Counted from the first letter of the stretch, positions 17,955 through 28,192 are shown. The stretch: 64,000 bases of DNA from CAJCIW01 sp963833965 (GCA_963833965.1 CAWHZZ010000003.1:372001-436000); one strand, 5' to 3'. Made by a program: numbers and translations. Notes: generated from the sequence alone by a model not told the origin.

Positions 17955-18135
17955 GCAGCTTCAGGGCGCCTTCCCGGTTCGCTTTGCTCCCCCTGCTCCT
18001 CTCCGAACGGCAGGCTCCCTAGTCGAGCTATGTGTTTTTCTGGGGCGCCGAAGAGTCCCCCCTTAACCGTCGAAGGATCTCCTCCTTTACAAGAAGGAGT
18101 TCTTCAAAATGTCCCTCGGACATTTTTAAAGCGTC
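17955..18135. other. GC-rich intergenic block, possible dispersed repeat
   Basis: Between divergent pyrG and sdaA lies about 180 bp that is much richer in G+C than the other spacers. It contains GGCGCC twice (near 17968 and 18042) and a perfect hairpin at 18106-18126. Two minus-strand frames are open through much of it: one of about 52 codons without an ATG, and one of 31 codons from an ATG inside the hairpin. I see no recognisable product. It may be a genome-wide repeat or an RNA; a copy-number search would decide. Confidence 0.4.
18106..18126. repeat. Perfect 9-bp hairpin
   Basis: AAAATGTCC, a CTC loop, then GGACATTTT. A weaker stem, CTCCTT/AAGGAG, lies just before it at about 18083-18098. 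A plus-strand T-run is nearly present (TTTTTAAA), so it might terminate a short transcript. Confidence 0.5.
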
Positions 18136-18223
18136 CGCACCCTTTTTCCTTGCTTAGTTATTCCAAAAATATTAAAAAATAGGACAGTACGTTATTTAAT
18201 TCTTTTATAATAAGGATTTTTTT

Positions 18224-19648
<1,425 letters not shown>

Positions 19649-19655
19649 TTTCGTT

Positions 19656-21248
19656 ATGGAGAAAAACACACTCCAAAAGGCAAGACAGGCTCATCTTCCC
19701 GATCTGCCTGCCATTCTTGAAGATCCCACTCTCGTCAACTTTACTAAAAGCCCTCCTGGCGTCGGCCATGAAAAGATCCAAGCTCTTTTCCCCCTCATTA
19801 GAGAACAAACTGTTTTAATCGGCCAAAAAGGGCAAAAGCGGGCGCCGAAATCGTTACAAGTCGGGGTCGTGCTTTCCGGCGGGCAAGCGGCGGGCGGACA
19901 TAACGTCATCATCGGCATTCACGATTGTTTGAAGCAGCTGAACTCAAACTCGCGCCTTTTTGGTTTTTTGGATGGCCCGAGCGGTATCATTTCCGGAAAG
20001 AGCAAGGAGCTAACGGCTGAGACAATCGCTCCCTACCGCAACCAAGGTGGCTTCGACATGATCGGTTCCGGAAGGACGAAGATCGAAACCGAAGAACAGC
20101 TGAGCGCGTCCCTCTCCGTCGTTCAGAAAATGAAACTCGACGCCCTCGTGATCATTGGCGGCGATGATTCCAACACGAATGCTGCCATTTTGGCCGAATA
20201 CTTTTTAAAGCATGGATGCTTTGCAAAAGTGATCGGCGTTCCCAAAACGATCGACGGAGATTTAAAGAACGCCTACGTTGCAACCTCATTCGGCTTCGAT
20301 ACGGCGGCCAAGACCTATTCAGAAATTATCGGCAACATCGCGAGAGATGCCCTTTCCGCCAAGAAGTATTATCATTTCATCAAGCTCATGGGAAGGTCCG
20401 CTTCCCATATCACTCTTGAATGCGCATTAGCGACGCAACCGAATTTGACCCTGATCGGTGAAGAGGTCGCCGAGAAGAAAATAACCCTTTTGCAGATCGT
20501 GAATGAAATCTCAGACCTCGTTGTCAAACGCTCTGAAATGGGAAAAAATTATGGCGTTGTCCTCATCCCCGAAGGACTTATCGAGTTCATCCCCGAAATC
20601 GGCGTTCTCATCAAAGAGCTCAATCAACTCTTAAGCGATAAAACGGCCGTTTCCGAGATTTCTTCCAAGCTGTCTTCCAAATCGCAACTATGTTACGCCG
20701 CTCTTCCGGAGCGGATTCGCGAGCAGCTTTTAAAAACGCGCGATCCCCATGGCAATCTGCAGGTGTCCTTGATTGAAACAGAGCGCCTCCTCATCGAAGC
20801 GGTAGCCAAAGAACTCGAAAAAAGAGGGAAAGAAGGTAAATTCTCTTCCATTCCCCATTTTTTAGGATACGAAGGACGCTGCGGCTACCCGAGTTGCTTT
20901 GACAGCAATTACTGCTATGCCCTCGGTTTTACCGCCGCCCTTTTGGTCGATGAAGGAGCCACTGGATGCATGACCTTCGTTTCAAATTTAGATAAGCCTG
21001 TCCGAGAATGGGGAATCGGCGGCGTGCCATTGACCTCTTTAATGCATCTTGAAATGCGCAAGGGAAAGGAAAAGCCAGTGATCCAAAAGGCCCACGTCGA
21101 TTTAAAAGGCAGGCCCTTTTCCCATTTTCATGAGCAGCGTGAGCGCTGGAAGACAGAAGATGAGTACTGCTATCCCGGGCCAATTCAATTTTTTGGGGAT
21201 AAAGCCTTGACAGACCGGGTATCCCTCACACTTCTGCTTGAAAGATGA
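19656..21248 (+). CDS. pfp: Diphosphate-dependent 6-phosphofructokinase
   Basis: Interconverts fructose-6-phosphate and fructose-1,6-bisphosphate with pyrophosphate, reversibly. 530 residues, the long PFP class found in Chlamydiae and plants. GVVLSGGQAAGGHNVI opens the nucleotide fold; GGDDSNTNAAIL has the Asp of the PPi-dependent enzymes; VPKTIDGDL and MGRSASHITLECAL are the substrate motifs. It overlaps the methyltransferase gene by 4 bp (ATGA). Confidence 0.95.
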   Translation: MEKNTLQKARQAHLPDLPAILEDPTLVNFTKSPPGVGHEKIQALFPLIREQTVLIGQKGQKRAPKSLQVGVVLSGGQAAGGHNVIIGIHDCLKQLNSNSRLFGFLDGPSGIISGKSKELTAETIAPYRNQGGFDMIGSGRTKIETEEQLSASLSVVQKMKLDALVIIGGDDSNTNAAILAEYFLKHGCFAKVIGVPKTIDGDLKNAYVATSFGFDTAAKTYSEIIGNIARDALSAKKYYHFIKLMGRSASHITLECALATQPNLTLIGEEVAEKKITLLQIVNEISDLVVKRSEMGKNYGVVLIPEGLIEFIPEIGVLIKELNQLLSDKTAVSEISSKLSSKSQLCYAALPERIREQLLKTRDPHGNLQVSLIETERLLIEAVAKELEKRGKEGKFSSIPHFLGYEGRCGYPSCFDSNYCYALGFTAALLVDEGATGCMTFVSNLDKPVREWGIGGVPLTSLMHLEMRKGKEKPVIQKAHVDLKGRPFSHFHEQRERWKTEDEYCYPGPIQFFGDKALTDRVSLTLLLER

Positions 21249-21859
21249 TTTGGCTTTTCTTCAAGGTGAAGTGGTTTCTTTACCGCGAACAAAAACAAGT
21301 CCGTCGACGATTTCCCAGCTTTTTGCCTTTCGAGCACGCCCTCAAACGCGCTTACCGGTTTCTAAATCCCTATCGCATTTGCCGCCCTTATGGCGAAACG
21401 CCTTTGCCGGTGTTTGTCCAAATCGCCGAAAAATGCCGCATCCAGCCACAGGACGTCCTCGTCGAGGCCGGTTGCGGGCGAGGGAGAGGAGCGATGTTTC
21501 TAAGCCAGGTTTTCAGATGCAGGGTCACTGGCATTGATCGAATGCCGATTTTTATCGATAAGGCCAATGAAATTGCTGCCAGGGTAGACCCATTTCTTCC
21601 TGTGACGTTTCGCTGTGAGGATATGTTTGCGGCCGATTACTCACAGGCTACCCTCATCTATCTCTATGGCACCTGCCTTGCCGAGGAACAGGTCCTTTCA
21701 CTGGTTGACCGCTTTGAGCAACTACCTTTGACCACCAGAATCGTCACTGTGAGCTACCCATTGACCGATTATAGCCCCCGATTCCGCGTGATGGAGCAAT
21801 TCACCGGGAAGTTTCCTTGGGGCGACGGAGAAATATTTATTCAAGAGTTAATTATCTGA
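21245..21859 (+). CDS. Class I SAM-dependent methyltransferase
   Basis: 204 residues. DVLVEAGCGRGRGAMFLSQ (about residues 75-93) is a SAM-binding motif I, VTGIDRMPIFIDKA is motif II with the acidic ribose ligand, and FRCEDMFAADYSQATLIYLYG covers motifs III-IV. The N-terminal 70 residues are basic and aromatic and may contact a membrane or substrate. The ATGA overlap with pfp implies translational coupling. The substrate is not evident. Confidence 0.85.
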   Translation: MIWLFFKVKWFLYREQKQVRRRFPSFLPFEHALKRAYRFLNPYRICRPYGETPLPVFVQIAEKCRIQPQDVLVEAGCGRGRGAMFLSQVFRCRVTGIDRMPIFIDKANEIAARVDPFLPVTFRCEDMFAADYSQATLIYLYGTCLAEEQVLSLVDRFEQLPLTTRIVTVSYPLTDYSPRFRVMEQFTGKFPWGDGEIFIQELII

Positions 21860-21898
21860 TAATTAGGGTTTATTAACATAATTACATTTATTCACTAA

Positions 21899-21927
21899 TT
21901 AACAAATAAACTGATTAGTGTTATATT
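21899..21927 (+). promoter_or_regulatory. Strong sigma-70/sigma-66-type promoter
   Basis: TTAACA (21899-21904), a 17-bp spacer, and TATATT (21922-21927), each one base from consensus. The expected start, near 21934, is where a structured non-coding stretch begins. No ORF of any size follows on this strand. Confidence 0.75.
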
Positions 21928-21933
21928 AAAAAT

Positions 21934-22278
21934 TGGAGGGAAGCCATAGGTTTCCCTTGGATGAGACTCACGACGCCAGTTAAGTAAGTTAAGTGTGCTG
22001 CATAGGAAAAACGCGCTGCGTGTCCTATGTAGACCAAAGAGGGTTTGTCCCTTTAGCGATATACACGCTTACCCTGTAGGCGGTCTAGAACCGTCCTAGG
22101 CGTGAATCCGCGGGGGAGTTCTCAAGGTACCAAGGCCTCTCAGAGAGGCGAGAGATGATCGGCCGTGCCTCATTAGCAGCCTTTCATCCATTAGCTTGAG
22201 AAAACAAACTTTCTTGACCCTCCTTCACCATTTCGCTTGCGAAGGCAGGCAAATGATTAACTGGGGGAGGGTTTTTTT
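21934..22278 (+). ncRNA. Structured RNA of unknown class
   Basis: About 345 nt from a near-consensus promoter to a stem followed by T7. Visible helices: GGGAA/TTCCC at 21938-21956; CATAGGA...TCCTATG around 21996-22029 with an inner ACGC/GCGT; GAGGG/CCCTT at 22039-22053; a long hairpin CACGC...GCGTG holding CGGTCTAGAACCG at about 22067-22108; GCCTCTC/GAGAGGC near 22136-22150. The ends may close as GGAGGG/CCCTCC and GGATGA/TCATCC. I find none of the hallmark sequences of RNase P RNA, tmRNA, SRP RNA, 6S RNA or common riboswitches. The terminal stem CCCTCC...GGAGGG (22218-22271) overlaps the last codons of the convergent rarA. Confidence 0.6.
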
Positions 22279-23540
22279 ATTTTATCTCTGAGCTTTTTAA
22301 AGTATTCTAGCCTTTTGGACATCTCTCTTTCAAATCCGTACTCTTTAGGATGGTAGAACTCAGACCGCTCTATCTCATCGGGGAAATAATCTTGACCTGA
22401 GAAAGCTAAAGGCGCATCGTGATCATATTCGTATCCTTTGCTGTAGCCCAGATCCTTCATTAAACGCGTAGGGGCGTTCAGGATTGTTTTGGGAGGAGGG
22501 TAGTGTGAGGTCCTTTCCGCGAGAGCTTGCGCTTCACTGAAAGCCGTATAAACCGCATTGCTCTTTGGGCTCAAGGCGAGATACACAATCGCTTGGGCAA
22601 GCGCCAGCTCGCCTTCCGGGTGGCCGAGCTGATCGTAGGCGCGCCAAGCGTCTAAGGCCATGCCCATCGCTTGCGGATCGGCAAGGCCGATGTCTTCGAT
22701 TGCCATTCTGACGATCCTTCTGGCGAGGAATTGCGGGTCCTCTCCACCTTTTAACATGCGCGCAAGCCAATAAAGGGCGGCATCGGGATCGGAGCCGCGA
22801 ACGGCTTTGTGCAGGGCGGAAATTAAATTGTAATGCCCCTCGGACTGTTTGTCGTAGAGGGCATTTCTCCTCAGTATAAGGGCCTGGATTCCCTGTTCGT
22901 CCAAAGTTTCCCCTTGAGAAGATCCATGGACGATATTTTCAATCATGTTCAAAAGATGCCGTGCATCGCCGTGAGCATAATCTAAGAGCAGCTGTCGAGC
23001 CGCCGGGGTGAGGTTGAGAGGATGCACCTTGGTCTCAAAGCGCGCGATAATTTTCTCAAGCGCATCTGTCCCCAAAGACTTCACCGTGAGTACGCGCAGA
23101 CGCGAGAGCAAGGCGTCGTTTAGGGAAAAGGAAGGGTTTTCCGTCGTAGCGCCAATCAAGACGATGGTCCCTTTTTCCAAAAAGGGGAGGAATACATCTT
23201 GCTGCGCTTTATTGAAACGGTGGATCTCATCGACAAAAATGATTGTCTGACGACGCAACAATGGCTGCTCGTCGATCTCCTGGATCATTTTTTTTAGATC
23301 GGCGATCCCGCTGGAAACTGCGCTAAAGCTGACAAATTGAGCATGGAACGACTGTGCGTAGAGGCGGGCGAGCGTCGTCTTGCCGCACCCCGGGGGCCCC
23401 CAAAGCAAAATCGAGAGGGGAATTTTGTTTTTCACAATTTTTGTGATGAACCCTTCCTCGGAAAGCAGGTGGTCTTGCCCGACAATTTCGGGCAACGAAG
23501 CGGGGCGTAGACGTTCGGCTAAGGGGACATTCATCATCAA
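22257..23540 (-). CDS. rarA: Replication-associated recombination protein A (RarA/MgsA)
   Basis: AAA+ ATPase of the clamp-loader clade acting at stalled replication forks. 427 residues. Walker A is in LLWGPPGCGKTTLARLYA, Walker B in TIIFVDEIHRFNKAQQD, sensor 1 in LIGATTENPSFSLNDALLSR; the C-terminal tetramerisation domain has SALHKAVRGSDPDAALYWLA and SNAVYTAFSEA. Its 3' end overlaps the terminator of the convergent structured RNA. Confidence 0.95.
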   Translation of the reverse strand: MMMNVPLAERLRPASLPEIVGQDHLLSEEGFITKIVKNKIPLSILLWGPPGCGKTTLARLYAQSFHAQFVSFSAVSSGIADLKKMIQEIDEQPLLRRQTIIFVDEIHRFNKAQQDVFLPFLEKGTIVLIGATTENPSFSLNDALLSRLRVLTVKSLGTDALEKIIARFETKVHPLNLTPAARQLLLDYAHGDARHLLNMIENIVHGSSQGETLDEQGIQALILRRNALYDKQSEGHYNLISALHKAVRGSDPDAALYWLARMLKGGEDPQFLARRIVRMAIEDIGLADPQAMGMALDAWRAYDQLGHPEGELALAQAIVYLALSPKSNAVYTAFSEAQALAERTSHYPPPKTILNAPTRLMKDLGYSKGYEYDHDAPLAFSGQDYFPDEIERSEFYHPKEYGFEREMSKRLEYFKKLRDKIKKPSPS

Positions 23541-23556
23541 AATCCCTCTTCAATGG

Positions 23557-25452
23557 CTATTGCACAGGTTTTGGTGTTTGGCATTCCTTAAGATGTTCTT
23601 GAGCCTTGCCAAACCTTTGGTGCCCTTTAGGAACCAATTTGAAGTGCATTATCGCTTTTGATTCATCTTTCTGTTCGAGATAAATGTGACCTAGATGGAA
23701 ATGCGCATTGCCTAGTTCATATTCATTTGAACCTGCAAATATTATAGCTTCTCTAAAAAAACCAATTGCGGTTTGCAGTTCGTTCTTTACGCAGTAACAA
23801 AGGCCTAGAGAACGTTGTACGGGACCAAACAAAGTAGAGTTTTGTGTAACTTTTTTATAGTGCTCAATCGCTATTGAAGGTTCTTTAAGTAGCCTATGGC
23901 AATCGCCAAATTCAACGTGAATTGCCTCGTAATGATTATCAGATTCTTGAAGCTGAATTTTGGTTAAAATCTCAATTGCCTGTTTATATTCTTTTTGATT
24001 AAAATGACACCTCGCTATTTCTATTTGTGCAGGTATATACATGTTATTAGGTTGCAGAACTTTACTGAAACAGTCAATTGCTTTTGGAAATTCTTTTGTA
24101 TTGCGGTAACATCGGCCAAGATTGAAAAGTGCGAAAGAGTTCCTGGGCTCGAACTCCAGGGTTTTGAGGTAAAGCTCAATTGCCTTTTTGTACTCTTTTT
24201 GGGCAAAAAATTCATTTCCCTTTTCAAAGTGTGTTTTCAGACTCAGCAAAAGAGAAGGATCATTGGATGCGGACATGTCCGGTTGAGCAGGCGGAGGAAG
24301 GGATTGGGGCACAGTGTTTAGCGGTTTTGGTGTTTGGCATCGCTTAAGCCGTTCTTGAGCCTCGTCAAAAATTTGGTGGTCTTTAGGAACCAAATTGAAG
24401 TGCATTATCGCTTTTGAATGATCGTTGTGTGAGAAATATATGGCACCTAGATTGAAATGTGCATGGCCTAGTGCATTTTTATTTGACCCTGCAAATATTA
24501 TAGCTTCTCTAAAAAAACCAATCGCGGTTTGAGGATCCTCTTTTGCGACATAACAAAGGCCTAGAAAATTTTGGACATGGGCAAAAAAAACAAAGCTTTG
24601 TGAAACTTTATTATAGTGCTCAATCGCTTTCGATTGATCATCAAGTTGCCTATGGCAATCGCCAGATACAGCGTGAAACTCATCGTAATCTTGGTCGGAT
24701 TCTTGAACCTGAATTTTGCTTAAAATCTCAATTGCCTGTTTATATTCGTTTTGATCATGATAACACCCCGCTATCTTTATTTGTGCAGCTATATACTGCT
24801 TTGTAGGTGGCGTAATTTTACTGAAATAGTCAAGTGCTTTTGGGAATTCTTTTGTATTACGGTAACATCGACCGAGAATGAAATATAAGTGAAATTCGTT
24901 TCCGTTTGGGGCGACTGGCAGGACTTTGAGGTAATGCTCAATTGCCTTTTCGTACTCTTTTTGGGCAAAAAATTCATTTCCCTTTTCATAGTCTTTCTGA
25001 CCCTGCAAAAGAGAAGGATCAATGGCTCTCGGCATGACTGGTTGAGTGGGGGGAGGAACGATTTGTGGCTGGCTAGATGAGACGGGGGCGGGTTCTGTGG
25101 AAAGAGGCACACTGTTTAAGGATCGAGACAAAATCGCTTCCAGCGCCGAAACCCGAGATTCTAATTGGGTGATCCTTTCTTTTAAGGCATAGTAATCCTC
25201 CTCCCGGGAACCGTTTGAGGAAGAAGTCGTCGGAGCTACCCTAGATCGAATTAAAAGGCGGGGGTCAGATGACGCTGTATTTTGATTGAAAGTTTCTTGG
25301 GATGGGAGAATTGTATACGAGTGTCCATTGATTTGGCTTGGAGTATTGCTATTGGAATCAACGAGTTCCGTTTTCTGTTTTTTATTTGGTGGGAGAGTGG
25401 GATTGCCAGAAAGTGGTCTTTTTGTTCCTGTGACAGCTGTTAAGTGGCTCAT
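23557..25452 (-). CDS. Tetratricopeptide-repeat protein with internal duplication
   Basis: About 631 residues. GAGG 6 nt before ATG 25452 supports the start MSHLTAVTGTKRPLSGN; the frame is open 20 codons further upstream without a good site. The first 130 residues are Ser/Thr/Pro-rich with a short coiled coil (ERITQLESRVSALEAIL). The rest is two homologous blocks of roughly 215 residues, each beginning with KGNEFFAQKEY and running through about six TPR units (for example GRCYRNTKEFPKALDYFSKI and GRCYRNTKEFPKAIDCFSKV). A 30-residue Pro-rich linker separates them. TPR solenoids bind protein partners; in intracellular bacteria such proteins may be chaperones or host-directed, which is inference here. 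Confidence 0.85.
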   Translation of the reverse strand: MSHLTAVTGTKRPLSGNPTLPPNKKQKTELVDSNSNTPSQINGHSYTILPSQETFNQNTASSDPRLLIRSRVAPTTSSSNGSREEDYYALKERITQLESRVSALEAILSRSLNSVPLSTEPAPVSSSQPQIVPPPTQPVMPRAIDPSLLQGQKDYEKGNEFFAQKEYEKAIEHYLKVLPVAPNGNEFHLYFILGRCYRNTKEFPKALDYFSKITPPTKQYIAAQIKIAGCYHDQNEYKQAIEILSKIQVQESDQDYDEFHAVSGDCHRQLDDQSKAIEHYNKVSQSFVFFAHVQNFLGLCYVAKEDPQTAIGFFREAIIFAGSNKNALGHAHFNLGAIYFSHNDHSKAIMHFNLVPKDHQIFDEAQERLKRCQTPKPLNTVPQSLPPPAQPDMSASNDPSLLLSLKTHFEKGNEFFAQKEYKKAIELYLKTLEFEPRNSFALFNLGRCYRNTKEFPKAIDCFSKVLQPNNMYIPAQIEIARCHFNQKEYKQAIEILTKIQLQESDNHYEAIHVEFGDCHRLLKEPSIAIEHYKKVTQNSTLFGPVQRSLGLCYCVKNELQTAIGFFREAIIFAGSNEYELGNAHFHLGHIYLEQKDESKAIMHFKLVPKGHQRFGKAQEHLKECQTPKPVQ

Positions 25453-25541
25453 ATTTTCCTCGGCGTTTGTTTTTATAAAATTTTTGAGGAAAATTTTAGC
25501 CGATGAGGACATTTTATTCTATGCCATTTGTAAACACCCTC

Positions 25542-26951
25542 TCACTTAGGCTTTAGTGTCCAATGCGGCTTTTTGAATTTATGAATAATCAGCGGGATTG
25601 CGCACATAATAAATAGTCCAATGAAAAGAAGGAAGAAATAGGCCACTGGGCTGCCTATCTTTAAATTTTTGGGAGGGACAAAGCAGAGCAAGATAGCAAA
25701 ACAAGAAGAGAGGATTCCCAGCGATGAAAAGAGCCAAATCCCTTTTTTCTGGAATGGAACTTTATAAGCCCTAGGAACATGCGGTTTTGTGTAGCGCAGT
25801 TTCAGGGCAGCGATGAACATGAGGATGTACATGATCAGATAGCTTTGGGCGCTCAGTGCGGTCAGCGTCCAAAACCCGCTGCTGATTTGCGGCATGTAAA
25901 GAAAGACCAGAGATGTGATCGACATGAGGATCGCCTGGAAAAGCAAAAGGCGAGTCGGCACTTCGTGTTTATTGAGTTTTTGGAAAAATGGGGGGAGGTT
26001 TCCGTGAATGGAGGTCGCATGCAGCCCCCGCACCGGTCCGATGATCCAAGAGTTGACCTCAGCAATCGCCCCCACGATCAATAAAAAGGCCATGATAGGA
26101 AGGATCCATAGCATGTGATAATATTGAAAGAAAGCTCGGAAGGCCTCCATCAGGCCTGCCACAAGGCTCATCTCGGCCTTCGGGATCACAAAGGCAATCG
26201 AAAGAGAGCCCAGCATAAAGAGGGCAAAAGTAATGACCGACCCTAGAACGATGGCCCGGGGGAAATTTCTTTGAGGGTTTTGAACGTCGCTCGCGTACGA
26301 GGCCGAGACCTCGAGCCCTGCGAACGCAAGAAATAACCCTGCTAAAAATACAAGGTTGCCCAAATCGCCCATCGACGGCAAAACTGCGCCCCAGCTGATT
26401 TGGGTCTGAATCGGATTTCCGCTGACCCCCCAATAGAGGCCTAAAAAAATCACGAAAAGGCCCGGCACTATTGTGCCCAGGATGACGCCAATGGTGCTGA
26501 ACCAACCAGAGGTTTTGATCCCTAAGTAGTTAAGCAATGTCATTCCCCAAAATCCAACGAGAATGACCGCAAGCACGTAGAATTTATTCTCCGTCAAACT
26601 CGGTGAAATCAAAAAAGCAAGCGTCACGGCGATAAACGACATAATCACGGGATACCAGGCCACATTGTGGACCCATTGCATCCATATCGCCATGAACCCC
26701 CACCGGTCGCCGAGTCCTTCGCGGACCCAAATATAAATCCCGCCCGACTTCGGCCATCCGGTAGCCAGCTCAGCTGAGATGAGCGCACAGGGAATCAGAA
26801 AGAAGATAGCGACGAGGAAGAAAAAGAAAATCGCGCTCAGTCCGAATTCTGCAACCAGCGGAAGATTGCGCAAACTGGCCATGATGGAAACATTGAGCAT
26901 CGCCAGTACAAAGACGCTCAATACTCTTCTAGGTCGACCAGAAATCTGCAT
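25542..26951 (-). CDS. Amino acid permease, APC superfamily (glutamate/GABA antiporter-like)
   Basis: 469 residues with about twelve membrane segments. The first, LSVFVLAMLNVSIMASLRNL, and the segment SAELATGWPKSGGIYIWVREGLGDRWGFMAIWMQW are typical of the GadC-like branch; GLEVSASYASDVQNPQRNFP is the helix 6 region. Chlamydia encodes a similar transporter annotated XasA/GadC-like. Likely imports or exchanges amino acids across the inner membrane. Substrate not determinable. Confidence 0.88.
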   Translation of the reverse strand: MQISGRPRRVLSVFVLAMLNVSIMASLRNLPLVAEFGLSAIFFFFLVAIFFLIPCALISAELATGWPKSGGIYIWVREGLGDRWGFMAIWMQWVHNVAWYPVIMSFIAVTLAFLISPSLTENKFYVLAVILVGFWGMTLLNYLGIKTSGWFSTIGVILGTIVPGLFVIFLGLYWGVSGNPIQTQISWGAVLPSMGDLGNLVFLAGLFLAFAGLEVSASYASDVQNPQRNFPRAIVLGSVITFALFMLGSLSIAFVIPKAEMSLVAGLMEAFRAFFQYYHMLWILPIMAFLLIVGAIAEVNSWIIGPVRGLHATSIHGNLPPFFQKLNKHEVPTRLLLFQAILMSITSLVFLYMPQISSGFWTLTALSAQSYLIMYILMFIAALKLRYTKPHVPRAYKVPFQKKGIWLFSSLGILSSCFAILLCFVPPKNLKIGSPVAYFFLLFIGLFIMCAIPLIIHKFKKPHWTLKPK

Positions 26952-26999
26952 CGGTAGGCCTCCTTTTAGTTCTCTTATTAATTAATTCTAGAAAGAAGT

Positions 27000-27335
27000 T
27001 CAAGTTGATTCCAATACGTCCTGATGCTTTGACATCCAATCAATGATCGCATCGGCGTCGTAAAGAGCCTTTCCGTCGATGATGAGGCAGGGGACGAGAA
27101 GTTGATCCCCCGCACGGGAAAGCTCTTCTTTATTTTGGGGATTATCGACCACATCTTTCATGGGGACGGTCTTGTGGATTTTATTCAAATAGCGCAGCAC
27201 TTTCTGAGAATAAGGGCAGTAGCTAGAGTAGTACAGTACTAAGGAAGGCTTTTCTTGGACTGCAGAGACCTGCTCGGCGTGAAGAGCAGGGCCAATCGCC
27301 CCCAATAAAAGAATTAATGCAAAGGCTATTCTCAT
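27000..27335 (-). CDS. Exported glutaredoxin-like protein
   Basis: 111 residues from ATG 27335, which gives a signal peptide (MRIAFALILLLGAIGPALHA); the upstream extension of 13 codons lacks one. The mature part has the thioredoxin fold start LVLYYSSYCPYSQKVLRYL with the CPYS active site, then the cis-Pro region LLVPCLIIDG and a final helix (ADAIIDWM). This is the glutaredoxin pattern but sent to the periplasm, where glutathione systems are unusual, so a role in envelope disulfide chemistry is plausible. Confidence 0.82.
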   Translation of the reverse strand: MRIAFALILLLGAIGPALHAEQVSAVQEKPSLVLYYSSYCPYSQKVLRYLNKIHKTVPMKDVVDNPQNKEELSRAGDQLLVPCLIIDGKALYDADAIIDWMSKHQDVLEST

Positions 27336-27437
27336 ATTCCTCACTCTAGCCCTTAATCCCAACTTTAGCAACAATTCCTTGATGAAAACTTCAATTCTCG
27401 CTAGGATAACGGCTTAAGATCGTTTTGGAGGGTTGGT

Positions 27438-28010
27438 ATGAGATTTGGAATTGTAAAGAAAACCGTGTTCGCCCTTTCATTGTTTTCCGCCATGATGAAT
27501 TTATCCGCTGGAGAAGAAAAGATGCAATTTAACGAACCCACAAAGGCTATTGTCTTTGAAGAAGGAAAGACCTATCAGGCCATTATTCATACCTCAAAAG
27601 GGGACATCACTTGCCAACTGAATCCTCGCGAGGCCCCGCTGTCGGTCACCAATTTTATCCAACTATGCCAAGGCGGCTTTTATAGCGGCCTGGCCTTTCA
27701 CCGCGTCGTCCCTAATTTTGTCGTCCAAGGCGGCGACCCTGAAGGGACGGGAAGAGGTGGGCCTGGGTATACCGTCCCTTCCGAAATCAAATTGTCCCAC
27801 ATTCAGGGTGCGCTGGCATGGGCGCGGCTGCCTGACCATGTGAACCCGAAGAAAAGGTCGAGCGGCTCCCAGTTCTATATCACCCTCGAGAAAATTCCGT
27901 ATCTCGATGGCGAATATACTGTATTCGGCCAAACCGTTGCGGGATTTGACGTCGTGAAAAAAATAGAACAAGGCGATATCATTAAGTCGATAGATATCAT
28001 TGTTAAATAA
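27438..28010 (+). CDS. Cyclophilin-type peptidyl-prolyl isomerase, exported
   Basis: 190 residues. A hydrophobic N-terminus (VFALSLFSAMMNLSAG) is a signal peptide. The cyclophilin core follows: FYSGLAFHRVVPNFVVQGGDP holds the catalytic Arg and the FxxQGGD motif, with SGSQFYITLEKIPYLDGEYTVFGQTV behind it. GGAGGG 6 nt upstream sets the start. A periplasmic folding helper, probably for outer-membrane proteins. Confidence 0.93.
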   Translation: MRFGIVKKTVFALSLFSAMMNLSAGEEKMQFNEPTKAIVFEEGKTYQAIIHTSKGDITCQLNPREAPLSVTNFIQLCQGGFYSGLAFHRVVPNFVVQGGDPEGTGRGGPGYTVPSEIKLSHIQGALAWARLPDHVNPKKRSSGSQFYITLEKIPYLDGEYTVFGQTVAGFDVVKKIEQGDIIKSIDIIVK

Positions 28011-28033
28011 ATTCTATTCCAATTAAAATAGCT

Positions 28034-28039
28034 TATAAT
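28034..28039 (+). promoter_or_regulatory. Candidate -10 element of a small basic gene
   Basis: A perfect TATAAT lies 40 bp before the GTG start at 28079. The -35 region (TTCTAT near 28012) is poor. Confidence 0.4.
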
Positions 28040-28078
28040 ATACATTGAAAATTGCCATTGTATATTGGAGCTATTAAA

Positions 28079-28192
28079 GTGATTGCGAAAATTAGAAGAG
28101 CTCGGATTCGTCCTACTCTAACAAATCCATTATCTGAAATGATAAAAAAGAAGCACGGAAATTCTCTGATTAATAAGAATCAAAAGCAATAA
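28079..28192 (+). CDS. Tiny basic protein, 37 residues
   Basis: Starts at GTG 28079 with TGGAG 8 nt upstream, and reads VIAKIRRARIRPTLTNPLSE then a Lys-rich tail ending in NKNQKQ. Nine of the first 25 residues are Lys or Arg. A perfect -10 lies in front and a strong terminator about 60 bp behind, so it is a plausible independent gene. I do not recognise it. Nucleic acid binding is a guess from charge. Confidence 0.5.
   Translation: MIAKIRRARIRPTLTNPLSEMIKKKHGNSLINKNQKQ

Noticed and set aside
21934..22278. RNase P RNA, tmRNA, SRP RNA or 6S RNA
   Set aside because: I looked for the conserved GAGGAAAGTCC block, the tRNA-like ends and tag frame, the GGAAGGAAGCAGCC loop, and a single rod with central bubble; none is present.
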